From Bacteroidota bacterium (lineage in GTDB: Bacteria > Bacteroidota > Bacteroidia > NS11-12g > UBA955): DNA of 52,073 bases. Each line of letters starts with the position of its first letter. Position 1 is the stretch's first letter. The stretch spans positions 1 through 52,073 of the forward strand of contig SXYY01000121.1 in assembly GCA_005788145.1 (NCBI GenBank), in the 5' to 3' direction. The notes below the pieces were generated by a model, which was not told the DNA's origin, did not search any database, and saw only the letters and a list, made by a program, of their open reading frames with translations. This document shows positions 8,995 to 17,561 of this stretch, in pieces. The position numbers and the translations under genes were made by a program.

Positions 8995-9468
8995 GGATTG
9001 TGCTTCTTGCTCATACCGCTCATAATTCACATCGATATCGGTGGGCTTTGACTGAGCCGCAGTGGTAGCGAGTACATCGCATCGCTCATTTTCCTTGATA
9101 CCAGCATGTCCTTTGACCCAATAAAATTTAGGCTTGTGGATTTCATACTGTCCAAGAAACGTCTGCCATAGATCCACATTTTTCACCTTCTTCCACCCTT
9201 TCGCTTTCCACCCGAACAACCATTTCTTTTCAATTGCATCGCAAACATATTTGCTATCTGTATAGACTTGGATGGACAAGCCTGGGGTTTTAATGTGCTT
9301 CAACGCCATAATCACAGCAAGCAATTCCATTCGGTTGTTGGTGGTTCTGCGAAAGCCCCCCGACAATTCCTTGCGGTGTTCTGCGTGCATCATGACAGCG
9401 CCGTATCCACCGGGACCAGGATTCCCCAGTGCAGCACCGTCTGTGTAAATGATGATGGGCAACGACAT
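8971..9468 (-). CDS. rnhA: Ribonuclease HI
   Basis: Degrades the RNA strand of RNA/DNA hybrids. 165 residues; the catalytic acids fall at Asp10 (IIYTDGAALGNPGPGG), Glu48 (NNRMELLAV), Asp71 (VYTDSKYV) and Asp131 (ENERCDVLA), with the handle region KKWLFGWKAKGWKK. A roughly 20-residue acidic tail beyond the usual fold overlaps recN antisense. The ATG is only 5 nt from a TAACTTTG -7 element and is divergent from cinA across a 59-bp gap. Confidence 0.97.
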   Translation of the reverse strand: MSLPIIIYTDGAALGNPGPGGYGAVMMHAEHRKELSGGFRRTTNNRMELLAVIMALKHIKTPGLSIQVYTDSKYVCDAIEKKWLFGWKAKGWKKVKNVDLWQTFLGQYEIHKPKFYWVKGHAGIKENERCDVLATTAAQSKPTDIDVNYERYEQEAQSSEGLDLQ

Positions 9469-9472
9469 ATTA

Positions 9473-9480
9473 CAAAGTTA
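9473..9480 (-). promoter_or_regulatory. -7 promoter element (TAACTTTG) of rnhA
   Basis: A perfect TAnnTTTG match on the minus strand. The terminal G at 9473 is 5 nt from the A of the start codon at 9468, so transcription would start at or next to the ATG. A TTG (9498-9496) lies 15 nt upstream of the -7 box, closer than the usual 19. Confidence 0.5.
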
Positions 9481-9515
9481 CAAGATTGTGGTGGGCAAGT
9501 TCCGCATCACCGCCG

Positions 9516-9523
9516 TATTTTTG
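9516..9523 (+). promoter_or_regulatory. -7 promoter element (TATTTTTG) of cinA
   Basis: A perfect TAnnTTTG match; its G is 5 nt before the A of the cinA ATG at 9528. Its expected -33 region overlaps that of the divergent rnhA promoter, so the two polymerase sites should interfere. Confidence 0.5.
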
Positions 9524-9527
9524 TTTC

Positions 9528-10787
9528 ATGGAAGCGGAAATTATCACCATTGGCGATGAATTATTGATTGGTCAAACCATTGATACCAACAGTGCCTATT
9601 TCGGGCAACAATTGGGTGGCATTGGCATTTCAATCAAACGAAAAACGGCCATTAGTGATCACGCTCAAGCGATTCTCGACGCTTTGGCTGAGGCTTTTTC
9701 TCGCGTTGATCTGGTCATTATGACCGGGGGATTGGGTCCAACCAAAGACGACATTACCAAGAAAACATTGTGCACCTATTACCAATGCGGCTACCGCAGG
9801 GATGAAAATGTGCTCGCCCATTTGGCGCAAATTTTCGAGGCGCGGGGCCGTTTGATGTTGGAAACGAACCAAGTGCAAGCCGATGTGCCTGCATTGTGTG
9901 AAACCCTTCACAACGCCGTTGGTACTGCACCCGGCATGTGGTTTGACCGCAATGGGAAGGTGCTGGTTTCTCTGCCCGGGGTTCCCGGAGAAGTATACCA
10001 CCTCACCGAGGAGCGTGTTATTCCAAAGTTAAAAGCCAAATTTCCACTTCCAACCATCCAACATCGCACTTTGGTGACCTTGCAAAAAGCAGAGAGTTTG
10101 TTATCAAGGCAATTAGAGCCTTTTGAAGCCTCACTTCCACCCCACCTTTCGCTTGCCTATTTACCCAGTTTTAACATGGTGAAATTGCGGCTATCTCAAA
10201 CTATCCAAAACAGTGATATTCCAGAATCGGACGATATTGACCGATATTTTGTTTTACTGCAACAAGCAATTGTAGAGGATGTGTTTTGTTTGGGCGATAT
10301 CGACCCAGCATTGTACCTATCCAAATACCTCATCAACAACAACATATCGTTTACTACCGCTGAAAGTTGTACAGGCGGTTGGGTTGCGCACCGATTGATG
10401 CAAGCTCCCGGAATTTCCGCCGTATACCCCGGATCCTTGGTTGCCTATGCCAATGAAGTAAAATCGCAAGAATTGGGGGTTGATCGTGCCATCATTGAAA
10501 CATACGGAGCCGTGAGCGAAAATTGTGCCCTTGCCATGGCCAATGGGGTTAGAGAAAAATTTGGCGTAGACCTTGCCATCGCAACAACGGGGATTGCCGG
10601 ACCCGGCGGTGGATCCAAAGAAAAACCTGTGGGTTTCGTCTATATCGCTGTATGTACAGCCAACGAACAAATGTGCAAGTCGTTTAGGTTGTTTGGCAAT
10701 CGAGAGCAGATCATCCAGCGCAGCAGCAATGCGGCCCTCTGGATGGTAAAACAATTGTTGAAATTGCCCACCGATTCGGCGGCGTAA
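9528..10787 (+). CDS. cinA: CinA family protein (nicotinamide-nucleotide amidase)
   Basis: 419 residues in two domains. The N-terminal MoCF-like pyrophosphatase domain (about 1-170) begins MEAEIITIGDELLIGQTIDTN and carries TGGLGPTKDD. The C-terminal PncC-type deamidase domain (about 260-415) has TTAESCTGGW and TTGIAGPGGG. The family recycles pyridine nucleotides by deamidating NMN; the historical name refers to competence-induced proteins. The ATG at 9528 gives the conserved N-terminus, and an upstream in-frame Met would extend across the promoter. Confidence 0.95.
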   Translation: MEAEIITIGDELLIGQTIDTNSAYFGQQLGGIGISIKRKTAISDHAQAILDALAEAFSRVDLVIMTGGLGPTKDDITKKTLCTYYQCGYRRDENVLAHLAQIFEARGRLMLETNQVQADVPALCETLHNAVGTAPGMWFDRNGKVLVSLPGVPGEVYHLTEERVIPKLKAKFPLPTIQHRTLVTLQKAESLLSRQLEPFEASLPPHLSLAYLPSFNMVKLRLSQTIQNSDIPESDDIDRYFVLLQQAIVEDVFCLGDIDPALYLSKYLINNNISFTTAESCTGGWVAHRLMQAPGISAVYPGSLVAYANEVKSQELGVDRAIIETYGAVSENCALAMANGVREKFGVDLAIATTGIAGPGGGSKEKPVGFVYIAVCTANEQMCKSFRLFGNREQIIQRSSNAALWMVKQLLKLPTDSAA

Positions 10788-10824
10788 TTGGCCCAAAAAT
10801 TGGGGGAAATCGGCGAGAAATCAG

Positions 10825-10832
10825 TACCTTTG
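10825..10832 (+). promoter_or_regulatory. -7 promoter element (TACCTTTG) of guaA
   Basis: A perfect TAnnTTTG match 11 nt before the guaA ATG, with a TTG at 10800-10802 (22-nt spacer). The predicted leader is about 6 nt. No purine-riboswitch-like structure fits in so short a leader. Confidence 0.5.
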
Positions 10833-10842
10833 CGGTAGATTC

Positions 10843-12375
10843 ATGACCGAAAAAATTCTCATCCTCGACTTTGGTTCGCAGTACACACAATTGATTGCAC
10901 GTCGGTTGCGCGAACTCTTCGTGTATTGCGAAATTCACCCCTATAATCACATTCCTGAATTAACCAGCGATATCAAAGGCATCATCCTATCGGGAAGTCC
11001 TTGTTCTGTGAATGAAACTGATGCGCCAATGGTTGATCTAACCAAGTTGATGTCGCAAGGTCCACTCCTCGGTGTATGTTATGGCGCTCAAATGCTCGCC
11101 AAAGTGCACGGCGGCGTGGTTTCTCGCAGTGATCACAGGGAATACGGTCGGGCAATGATGATTCGGAGCGAAAACAACAGTGCTTTGTTGCAAGGGTTGA
11201 GCGATGAATCTCAAGTTTGGATGAGTCACGGCGATACCATCACGGCATTGCCCCCTACGGCAACGATTATTGCCAAAACCGAAAGCATTCCCGTGGCTGC
11301 CTTTGAATTGGAAAGCCACAATCCCGTCTTCGGCATTCAATTTCACCCCGAAGTGTATCACAGCACCGAAGGATTGGCATTATTGAAGAACTTCGCCTAC
11401 GGTATTTGTGGTTGTGCCGGCGATTGGACGCCCGGTCACTTCATCGATGAAACGGTTGCGCAGATTTGCAGCACTGTGGGCACAGATCAAGTAATTTTGG
11501 GATTGTCGGGCGGTGTGGATAGCTCAGTCGCTGCCCTATTGTTACACAAAGCCATCGGTAAGCAATTGCATTGCATCTTCATCGACAACGGTTTACTGCG
11601 CAAAAACGAATTTGCCCTGGTACAAGAAGCCTATGAGCAATTAGAACTCAATGTGATTGGCGTGGATGCCTCTCAACAATTTTACGATGCACTGGCGGGT
11701 TTAACCGATCCCGAAGCAAAGCGAAAGGCCATCGGTCGCGTCTTTGTGGAAGTCTTCCAAGAAGAAAGCAGCAAGATCAAGGATGCCAAGTGGTTGGCCC
11801 AAGGAACCATTTACCCTGATGTTATCGAAAGTGTGAGTGTAAAGGGCCCGAGTGCGACCATCAAAAGTCATCACAATGTGGGTGGATTGCCTGAAAAAAT
11901 GAGTTTGAAAATCATTGAGCCACTGCGCAGCTTATTCAAAGACGAGGTTCGCAGGGTTGGTGATACCATGGGATTGCCGCACAATATTTTGAACCGACAT
12001 CCTTTCCCAGGCCCAGGATTGGGAATTCGTATCTTGGGCGATATCACCGAGGCAAAGGTGAAGTTGTTGCAAGAAGCCGATTGGGTTTACATGGAAAAAC
12101 TGCGCGAGCACGGCTGGTACGAAAAAATTTGGCAGGCAGGAGCCATATTGCTACCCATCCAAAGTGTGGGTGTAATGGGCGATGAAAGAACCTATGAGCA
12201 AGTCGTTGCATTGCGTGCGGTCACAAGTACAGACGGTATGACAGCGGATTGGGTGCACCTTCCCTATGAGATTTTGGCAGATATTAGCAATAGCATCATC
12301 AATAGAGTAAGAGGAATCAACCGGGTGGTATACGACATCAGTTCAAAACCACCGGCTACCATTGAATGGGAATAA
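10843..12375 (+). CDS. guaA: GMP synthase (glutamine-hydrolysing)
   Basis: Converts XMP to GMP with ATP and glutamine, the last step of guanine nucleotide synthesis. 510 residues, complete. The N-terminal class I amidotransferase has the nucleophile Cys79 (GVCYGAQ) and His168/Glu170 (FHPE). The ATP-pyrophosphatase domain has the PP-loop LSGGVDSSVA (about 221-230). The C-terminal dimerisation domain carries RHPFPGPGLGIRI and ends with the typical PPATIEWE. A periplasmic-binding-like gene follows 4 nt after its stop, suggesting co-transcription. Confidence 0.98.
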   Translation: MTEKILILDFGSQYTQLIARRLRELFVYCEIHPYNHIPELTSDIKGIILSGSPCSVNETDAPMVDLTKLMSQGPLLGVCYGAQMLAKVHGGVVSRSDHREYGRAMMIRSENNSALLQGLSDESQVWMSHGDTITALPPTATIIAKTESIPVAAFELESHNPVFGIQFHPEVYHSTEGLALLKNFAYGICGCAGDWTPGHFIDETVAQICSTVGTDQVILGLSGGVDSSVAALLLHKAIGKQLHCIFIDNGLLRKNEFALVQEAYEQLELNVIGVDASQQFYDALAGLTDPEAKRKAIGRVFVEVFQEESSKIKDAKWLAQGTIYPDVIESVSVKGPSATIKSHHNVGGLPEKMSLKIIEPLRSLFKDEVRRVGDTMGLPHNILNRHPFPGPGLGIRILGDITEAKVKLLQEADWVYMEKLREHGWYEKIWQAGAILLPIQSVGVMGDERTYEQVVALRAVTSTDGMTADWVHLPYEILADISNSIINRVRGINRVVYDISSKPPATIEWE

Positions 12376-12379
12376 AATC

Positions 12380-13570
12380 ATGAATACACAAACACAGAAT
12401 ATCGCTTTGCAAAGTCCTTTAAAAGGCTTGTGGATGGGTGTGATGTGTTTGGCAATTGGCACGCTGAATGCCCAGGAATTGGTTGCACCAAAAACGGATG
12501 TTTCTGCAGGTCCCCTGAGAATTGGTATTGCCCTTCCATTTCACGCCCAAAACACAAAAGCCAATCCATTGACCGATGCGATGATGGATTACTATTTGGG
12601 TTTAAAATTGGGGTTTTCTGAACTTGAAGCGGAAGGTTTCCAAGCGAACGTAAGTGTTTGGGACACCGAACCCACCGATAGTTTGCCATTGAACCAATTG
12701 GCCATCGCCAATTTGGTCAAAAGCGACAACTTCAAGGATCAACAAATCATGATTGGCCCGGTTTACGAGGACAATTTCAAAGCACTGTCGCAACACACCG
12801 GTTTGGTTTGGAAAACAACCCCCAATGCTTGGATATCGCCCATGGGTTATGTAAAACCGAGCATGAGCAAAGGAAAGGGACCATTCCCCAACATGAACTT
12901 TTTCATCAACGACACGCTGAGATACAAGAGTGTGGCGAAGAATGTTGCCCAAATGTTTCCCAAGCACAGGATTTGCATTGTGATTGACGCGGACAAGAAC
13001 AGCAAGACCAAGGGAACCATGTACAAGGCCATGATGCAAAAAACCACAACGAAATTGGTGACTGTGCATGTGTTAAAAAATGGCGTTTTAACGCCGGCCT
13101 TGCCAAAGCGCGATAGCATTGTACTGACGTCTTGTATACCTGACGCCACCGTGAGGGTTGCATTGGAAAAACTATTGGAAAAACGACAACAGTGTTGGTT
13201 GATTGCCGATTTGGGATGGTTTGAAGACAAGCGATATTATACTGGTTTGAACGATCCGTTGTGTATTTATCCTACGGTGAATTTCACCGATTTTCACGAT
13301 GAACAAACCTTGGCTTTTTCTCGGAAGTTCTTTGCAACATACGGCTTTGAACCAAGTCGATTTGGGTTTATTGGATACGACCAAGGCAAATTTCTGGGGT
13401 ATAGTTGTATGGCATTTGGACCAGGATTTTTGTCAGCCTTGCCCGATGCGACTTATGAAGGACTGATTAATTCCATTCATTTTAAGTCGGGAGGCACTGC
13501 ACCGTACAACGATGGGATTCGATTCGTCATGATTTACGAGGACACGCCGCATATTTTCACATTGGATTAA
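12380..13570 (+). CDS. Exported periplasmic-binding-fold protein (ABC substrate-binding-like)
   Basis: 396 residues from the ATG at 12380. A signal peptide (hydrophobic core about 15-30, cleavage near TLNAQ) is followed by a type 1 periplasmic binding fold. The pattern includes RIGIALPF, YYLGLKLGFSELEAEGFQANVSVWDTE, QQIMIGPVYEDN and FGFIGYDQGKFLGYSC. No ABC permease or ATPase lies nearby. In Bacteroidota related folds occur in LysM-containing envelope proteins, but no LysM repeat is present here. The ligand is unknown. It starts 4 nt after guaA and ends 4 nt before the methyltransferase gene, so the three may form an operon. Confidence 0.8.
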   Translation: MNTQTQNIALQSPLKGLWMGVMCLAIGTLNAQELVAPKTDVSAGPLRIGIALPFHAQNTKANPLTDAMMDYYLGLKLGFSELEAEGFQANVSVWDTEPTDSLPLNQLAIANLVKSDNFKDQQIMIGPVYEDNFKALSQHTGLVWKTTPNAWISPMGYVKPSMSKGKGPFPNMNFFINDTLRYKSVAKNVAQMFPKHRICIVIDADKNSKTKGTMYKAMMQKTTTKLVTVHVLKNGVLTPALPKRDSIVLTSCIPDATVRVALEKLLEKRQQCWLIADLGWFEDKRYYTGLNDPLCIYPTVNFTDFHDEQTLAFSRKFFATYGFEPSRFGFIGYDQGKFLGYSCMAFGPGFLSALPDATYEGLINSIHFKSGGTAPYNDGIRFVMIYEDTPHIFTLD

Positions 13571-13574
13571 TCGC

Positions 13575-14690
13575 ATGGCGGATATTGGGGATCGCATACC
13601 TTATTTGTTCTACAAGAACGCAGCAGATTTGATTGTTGGATATGATGGCAGCACGCCGTTTCATTTGTTTTTAAAGGAGCAATTCAGGGAGCACAAGAAC
13701 TGGGGCAGCAAGGATCGCAAGCGATACCGCGCTTGCTGCTATTACTTCTGGCGAAACGCCTACGGCGTTTCGCGACACAACACCACCGAAATCCTCCACT
13801 ACCTTCAAACCCACTTCCCCGCACCCAATCATTCCAACACCCCCCATCCCCCAACAGCCCCTTACACTCCATTTGCTAGATTGTTGAGCAAGGGAATACC
13901 TGTGGATGCACTTACCCCTTGGTTTCAAACAGAACCATGGGTATGGCTTCGGGCCGTCACAGGCAAAGAACAACAAGTACTCAAGAAACTTGAACAACAA
14001 CAAATTGTAATTTTGTCAAAACACAATGGCACCATTGCAGTATCCGCCCAAGCCAACCTGGAAACCATCACCCAGCAAGGCATCGCCTATATCCAAGACA
14101 TTGGTTCACAGCAAGCCATGGATTGGCAAAACACCCCATTGAAGGCCCTATGCACGCGTGATCATCGGATTTGGGACTGTTGTGCTGGCGCAGGAGGGAA
14201 AAGCATTACGCTGTTGCAAAACCATGCACAAGCGCAAGTAGAATGCGCAGATATCAGAAGCAACATTCTAGAAAATTTACAAACCCGTTTTCAATCGCTC
14301 CAATTGAAAACCCCAAAAACCAGGGTTTGCAACCTTGAATCTGAAATACCCAACCAATCCTATGATATCGTTGTGGCCGACGTACCGTGCTCGGGCAGTG
14401 GCACATGGCGCAGAAACCCAGAAAACTTGCATTTCTTCACCGCACCTGAAATTGGTATCTATGCAAACAAACAACAGCGCATACTGAACAACTTGGCCAA
14501 CGCAGTGAAAACAGGTGGCTATTTGGTTTACCTAACCTGCTCAGTTTTTCAGGCAGAGAACGAAGATAACATTGAAAAGTTCTTATTGAATCATCCACAA
14601 TACCAAACCATAAAAGATGCATTCTGCGGGGGTACAGCAATGGGCGGCGATTACATTTATCGCGCGATTTTACAAAAAATTGAAGGGTAA
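13575..14690 (+). CDS. RsmB/NOP-family RNA (cytosine-5) methyltransferase
   Basis: 371 residues. The SAM-binding motif I is WDCCAGAGGKSITLLQ (about 197-212). Motif IV (VADVPCSGSGTWRRNPE) and motif VI (YLTCSVFQAENEDN) each contain the Cys used by m5C RNA methyltransferases. The first roughly 150 residues form an NusB-like or N1-type RNA-binding region. It probably modifies 16S rRNA as RsmB does, but the exact target nucleotide cannot be told. Its TAA at 14688-14690 is immediately followed by the fabH stop on the other strand. Confidence 0.9.
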   Translation: MADIGDRIPYLFYKNAADLIVGYDGSTPFHLFLKEQFREHKNWGSKDRKRYRACCYYFWRNAYGVSRHNTTEILHYLQTHFPAPNHSNTPHPPTAPYTPFARLLSKGIPVDALTPWFQTEPWVWLRAVTGKEQQVLKKLEQQQIVILSKHNGTIAVSAQANLETITQQGIAYIQDIGSQQAMDWQNTPLKALCTRDHRIWDCCAGAGGKSITLLQNHAQAQVECADIRSNILENLQTRFQSLQLKTPKTRVCNLESEIPNQSYDIVVADVPCSGSGTWRRNPENLHFFTAPEIGIYANKQQRILNNLANAVKTGGYLVYLTCSVFQAENEDNIEKFLLNHPQYQTIKDAFCGGTAMGGDYIYRAILQKIEG

Positions 14691-15689
14691 TCAGGCTTCG
14701 GTATCGTAAGCCCACTTGAGGTAAATACTACCCCATGTAAAGCCCCCACCAAAACTGCTCAGAATGAGGTTATCGCCTTTTTTCAATTGACTTTCCCATT
14801 CCCACAAACACAATGGCAATGTTCCAGAAGTGGTGTTGCCGTACTTCTGTATATTGATCATCACTTTGTTTTTGTCCAATCCCATGCGATCTGCTGTTGC
14901 ATCAATGATTCGCAAATTGGCTTGGTGCGGCACCAACCATGCAATATCATCGGCTTGAAGCTGGTTGCGCTCCATGATTTCATAACTCACATCAGCCATA
15001 CGGGTAACGGCAAACTTGAACACGGTTTTACCCTCCTGATAGGCATAATGCAAGCGTTGATCTACTGTTTGATGGCTGGGTGGCAACATTGAACCACCGG
15101 CTTTTTGAATTAGGAAATCCCGACCACTACCATCTACGCGGGTAATGGAATCTTGAATTCCCATTCCATCGGTACTGGGCTCCAACAAAACACAGCCCGC
15201 ACCGTCACCAAACAATACACAGGTATTCCGATCCGTATAATCTGTAATGGCACTCATTTTATCGGCACCCACAACCAAAACTTTTTTGTGCGCACCCGAC
15301 TCTATAAAACGCGATCCAGTTACCAAGGCAAACAAAAAACCACTGCATGCGGCTCCAACGTCATAACCCCAAGCGTTGACGGCACCAATTTTATCTGCGA
15401 TCACGTTGGCAGTTGCAGGAAAAACATAATCTCCCGTCACCGTTCCACAAATAATCAACTCAATTTCTGCAGGATCTACCCCTTTCTTTTTCAACATGGG
15501 CAAAATCGCGCCCACTGCCAAGTCTGAAGTTGCCTTGCCAGGCTCATCCAAAATATGTCTTTCCACGATACCAGTACGTGTACGAATCCACTCGTCGTTG
15601 GTATCTACCATTTTTTCTAAATCAGCGTTGGAAAGAATTTTGGGAGGTACATAGCCTCCAACAGCGGTAATGGCAGCGGTTATTTTCAT
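14691..15689 (-). CDS. fabH: 3-oxoacyl-[acyl-carrier-protein] synthase III
   Basis: Condenses acetyl-CoA or a branched acyl-CoA with malonyl-ACP to start fatty-acid synthesis. 332 residues; catalytic Cys115 in VGAACSGFLFAL, His in VPHQANLRII and Asn in KYGNTTSGTLPL complete the Cys-His-Asn triad. The N-terminus AAITAVGGYVPP is typical. The ATG overlaps the plsX stop (ATGA), indicating translational coupling in yceD-rpmF-plsX-fabH. Bacteroidota often use branched primers, but substrate choice cannot be read from sequence alone. Confidence 0.97.
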   Translation of the reverse strand: MKITAAITAVGGYVPPKILSNADLEKMVDTNDEWIRTRTGIVERHILDEPGKATSDLAVGAILPMLKKKGVDPAEIELIICGTVTGDYVFPATANVIADKIGAVNAWGYDVGAACSGFLFALVTGSRFIESGAHKKVLVVGADKMSAITDYTDRNTCVLFGDGAGCVLLEPSTDGMGIQDSITRVDGSGRDFLIQKAGGSMLPPSHQTVDQRLHYAYQEGKTVFKFAVTRMADVSYEIMERNQLQADDIAWLVPHQANLRIIDATADRMGLDKNKVMINIQKYGNTTSGTLPLCLWEWESQLKKGDNLILSSFGGGFTWGSIYLKWAYDTEA

Positions 15690-16660
15690 GTTTGGTTGGC
15701 AGTTTCTGCTTGGTATGCAATGAAGCGACTCATTGCCTTTTGAATTTTATTCGTCAGCTCAGATTGAACGGTTTCTTGCGCCAATTCAATCATTTTTACA
15801 AACGTTTCGGCTTTTGTGATTCCATGACCTACAATTACGGGTGCATTCACGCCCAAAACCATAGAACCTCCATAGTGTTTGAAGTTGAATTGATCCAAGT
15901 AATCGTCTTGTACACCACGTTTTACCAAACGGTAGTAAATTCCCTCACACAATTTGATGATCACATTGCCACTAAATCCATCACATACTACAACATCCGC
16001 ATGATCGCCAAAGATATCGCGACCTTCCACGTTGCCCACAAAATGAATACCTTGTGTTTGGGACAGCAACTGGTGGGTGGCTTTGGTGAGTAGGTTGCCT
16101 TTTTCACTTTCCTCTCCGATGTTCAAGAGTCCAATTTTGGGCGATTCCACTTTATACATCATAGAGTATAGGAGATTACCCAACAGGGCAAACTTCTCCA
16201 AGTGTTCTGGTTTACAATCGGCATTTGCGCCAACATCCAACAACAATCCGGGTCGGTTGTCAACGCGGGGTATTGCGGCAGTAAGACAGGGGCGATCACA
16301 CCCGTCGATCAATTTCAAGTACTGGATAGACCCCACCAACATGGCTCCGGTATTCCCTGCACTCAAAAAAGCATCAATTTTTTGGTGTGCCAATTGCAAA
16401 AAACCTTGAGCAATGCTCGAATTCGGCTTGGACACCAAAGCTTTCACAGGGTGCTCAGCCATTTCAACTACTTCGGGCGTATCTACAATCTCGAATTGTG
16501 AAATATCGATACCTTCTGCAACGCATACTTCTTCTATGGCTGATTTTGAGCCAAACAAAACCAACACAACACCTGCCAATGAGGAAGCTGCGTGAGAGGC
16601 ACCCTTGACGGCCTCTAATGGGGCATAATCCCCACCCATGGCGTCAATACCAATTCTCAT
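15686..16660 (-). CDS. plsX: Phosphate acyltransferase PlsX
   Basis: Makes acyl-phosphate from acyl-ACP for phosphatidic acid synthesis. 324 residues, starting RIGIDAMGGDYAP as in the family, with the signatures FLSAGNTGAM, LLDVGANADC, IGLLNIGEE and VVCDGFSGNVIIK. The start is 2 nt after the rpmF stop, and its 3' end overlaps fabH by 4 nt. Confidence 0.97.
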   Translation of the reverse strand: MRIGIDAMGGDYAPLEAVKGASHAASSLAGVVLVLFGSKSAIEEVCVAEGIDISQFEIVDTPEVVEMAEHPVKALVSKPNSSIAQGFLQLAHQKIDAFLSAGNTGAMLVGSIQYLKLIDGCDRPCLTAAIPRVDNRPGLLLDVGANADCKPEHLEKFALLGNLLYSMMYKVESPKIGLLNIGEESEKGNLLTKATHQLLSQTQGIHFVGNVEGRDIFGDHADVVVCDGFSGNVIIKLCEGIYYRLVKRGVQDDYLDQFNFKHYGGSMVLGVNAPVIVGHGITKAETFVKMIELAQETVQSELTNKIQKAMSRFIAYQAETANQT

Positions 16661-16662
16661 TG

Positions 16663-16848
16663 TTAACTATCGTTGCGATCCTTCATTACCTTCTGGCCGC
16701 GGTACATTCCAGTTTCCAAGTTAACGCGGTGATACAATGATACATCACCAGTTACGGGATCAGCAATCATTGGACGCACTTCAATTTTGTCATGTGTACG
16801 ACGTTTGTCGCGACGAGTTTTCGATATTTTTCGTTTAGGATGTGCCAT
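16663..16848 (-). CDS. rpmF: 50S ribosomal protein L32
   Basis: 61 residues beginning MAHPKRKISKTRRDKRRTHD, typical of bL32, including the later segment YHRVNLETGMYRGQKV. The paired Cys of zinc-binding L32 are absent, so this is the Cys-minus form. It lies between yceD and plsX with 7- and 2-nt gaps, the widely conserved yceD-rpmF-plsX-fabH order. Confidence 0.97.
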   Translation of the reverse strand: MAHPKRKISKTRRDKRRTHDKIEVRPMIADPVTGDVSLYHRVNLETGMYRGQKVMKDRNDS

Positions 16849-16855
16849 TTCCTTG

Positions 16856-17401
16856 TTATAGGTTTTTTAGTTGTTTCAATTTTTCCCAACGTGCATCTAC
16901 TTCGGGTTCCTCAGTAGAATCACTGTTGAGCGTTTCTAGTTTTTGTATCATTGCCTCATCACAAGGCTTGGTTTCCATTTCGTCACAATTACGAATCATT
17001 GGCAACGCCAACAAACTCGTTTCATAGACAGGTTGAGCAATACTCAATTTAAACTCATGCGGACGCAAGTAGATTAGTTCCACTCCCTCATCTTCATGGT
17101 CTATATCCGCTTCTCCCTGACTGTCTAACTTTACAATCAACATATAATTGGTGTCGATTTGCATAGGCAAAGCCACCAAACAACGGTGACATTCTACAGT
17201 CAAGATTCCACGCATACGCAAACGAACATGCATCCAATTGGTTGATTTATCAACCTCCACATCCACTTGCACGTTTGCATTGTGTATTTCTGTACTCCCC
17301 AATGATTCAAAGAACGATTCGTCAACCCGAAAGTCTAAGTTGTGTTTGCCATCTTTCAATTTGACAAACTCTATGCAGAGATCTTCCACCTTGTCGTACA
17401 T
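16856..17401 (-). CDS. yceD: YceD/DUF177 family protein
   Basis: 181 residues from the ATG at 17401; a Met 7 codons upstream is less likely given the promoter position. It contains the DUF177 hallmark of a Cys pair (VECHRCLVAL) and a central acidic segment (DIDHEDEGVELIYL). In other bacteria the family is linked to 23S rRNA or ribosome accumulation and is regularly found upstream of rpmF, as here. The biochemical role is not firmly defined. Confidence 0.92.
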   Translation of the reverse strand: MYDKVEDLCIEFVKLKDGKHNLDFRVDESFFESLGSTEIHNANVQVDVEVDKSTNWMHVRLRMRGILTVECHRCLVALPMQIDTNYMLIVKLDSQGEADIDHEDEGVELIYLRPHEFKLSIAQPVYETSLLALPMIRNCDEMETKPCDEAMIQKLETLNSDSTEEPEVDARWEKLKQLKNL

Positions 17402-17419
17402 CGTTACTAAAACGAACGG

Positions 17420-17450
17420 CAAAAATACGCTTTTTTATAGCAAAATCAAA
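17420..17450 (-). promoter_or_regulatory. Promoter of the yceD-rpmF-plsX-fabH operon
   Basis: On the minus strand, TTTG at 17450-17447, a 19-nt spacer, and TATTTTTG at 17427-17420. Both elements match the Bacteroidota -33/-7 consensus. The start codon is 19 nt beyond the -7 G. Confidence 0.75.
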
Positions 17451-17493
17451 GCAAAACCGGAATTAATACCAAAACAACCCGCACAACCACAAC

Positions 17494-17525
17494 AAAAAAC
17501 CCCAACCTGACGGCTGGGGTTTTTT
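17494..17525. terminator. Bidirectional-looking terminator after gldN
   Basis: A stem of A-run, CCCCA, one mismatch and CC, with a TGAC loop, then GG, C, TGGGG and T-run (17495-17525). T-runs exist on both strands. On the minus strand it ends the gldKLMN transcript arriving from the right, before the yceD promoter. Confidence 0.8.
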
Positions 17526-17561
17526 AGAATTTCTTATCGTTGAGATGTCAATAATCGGAGA

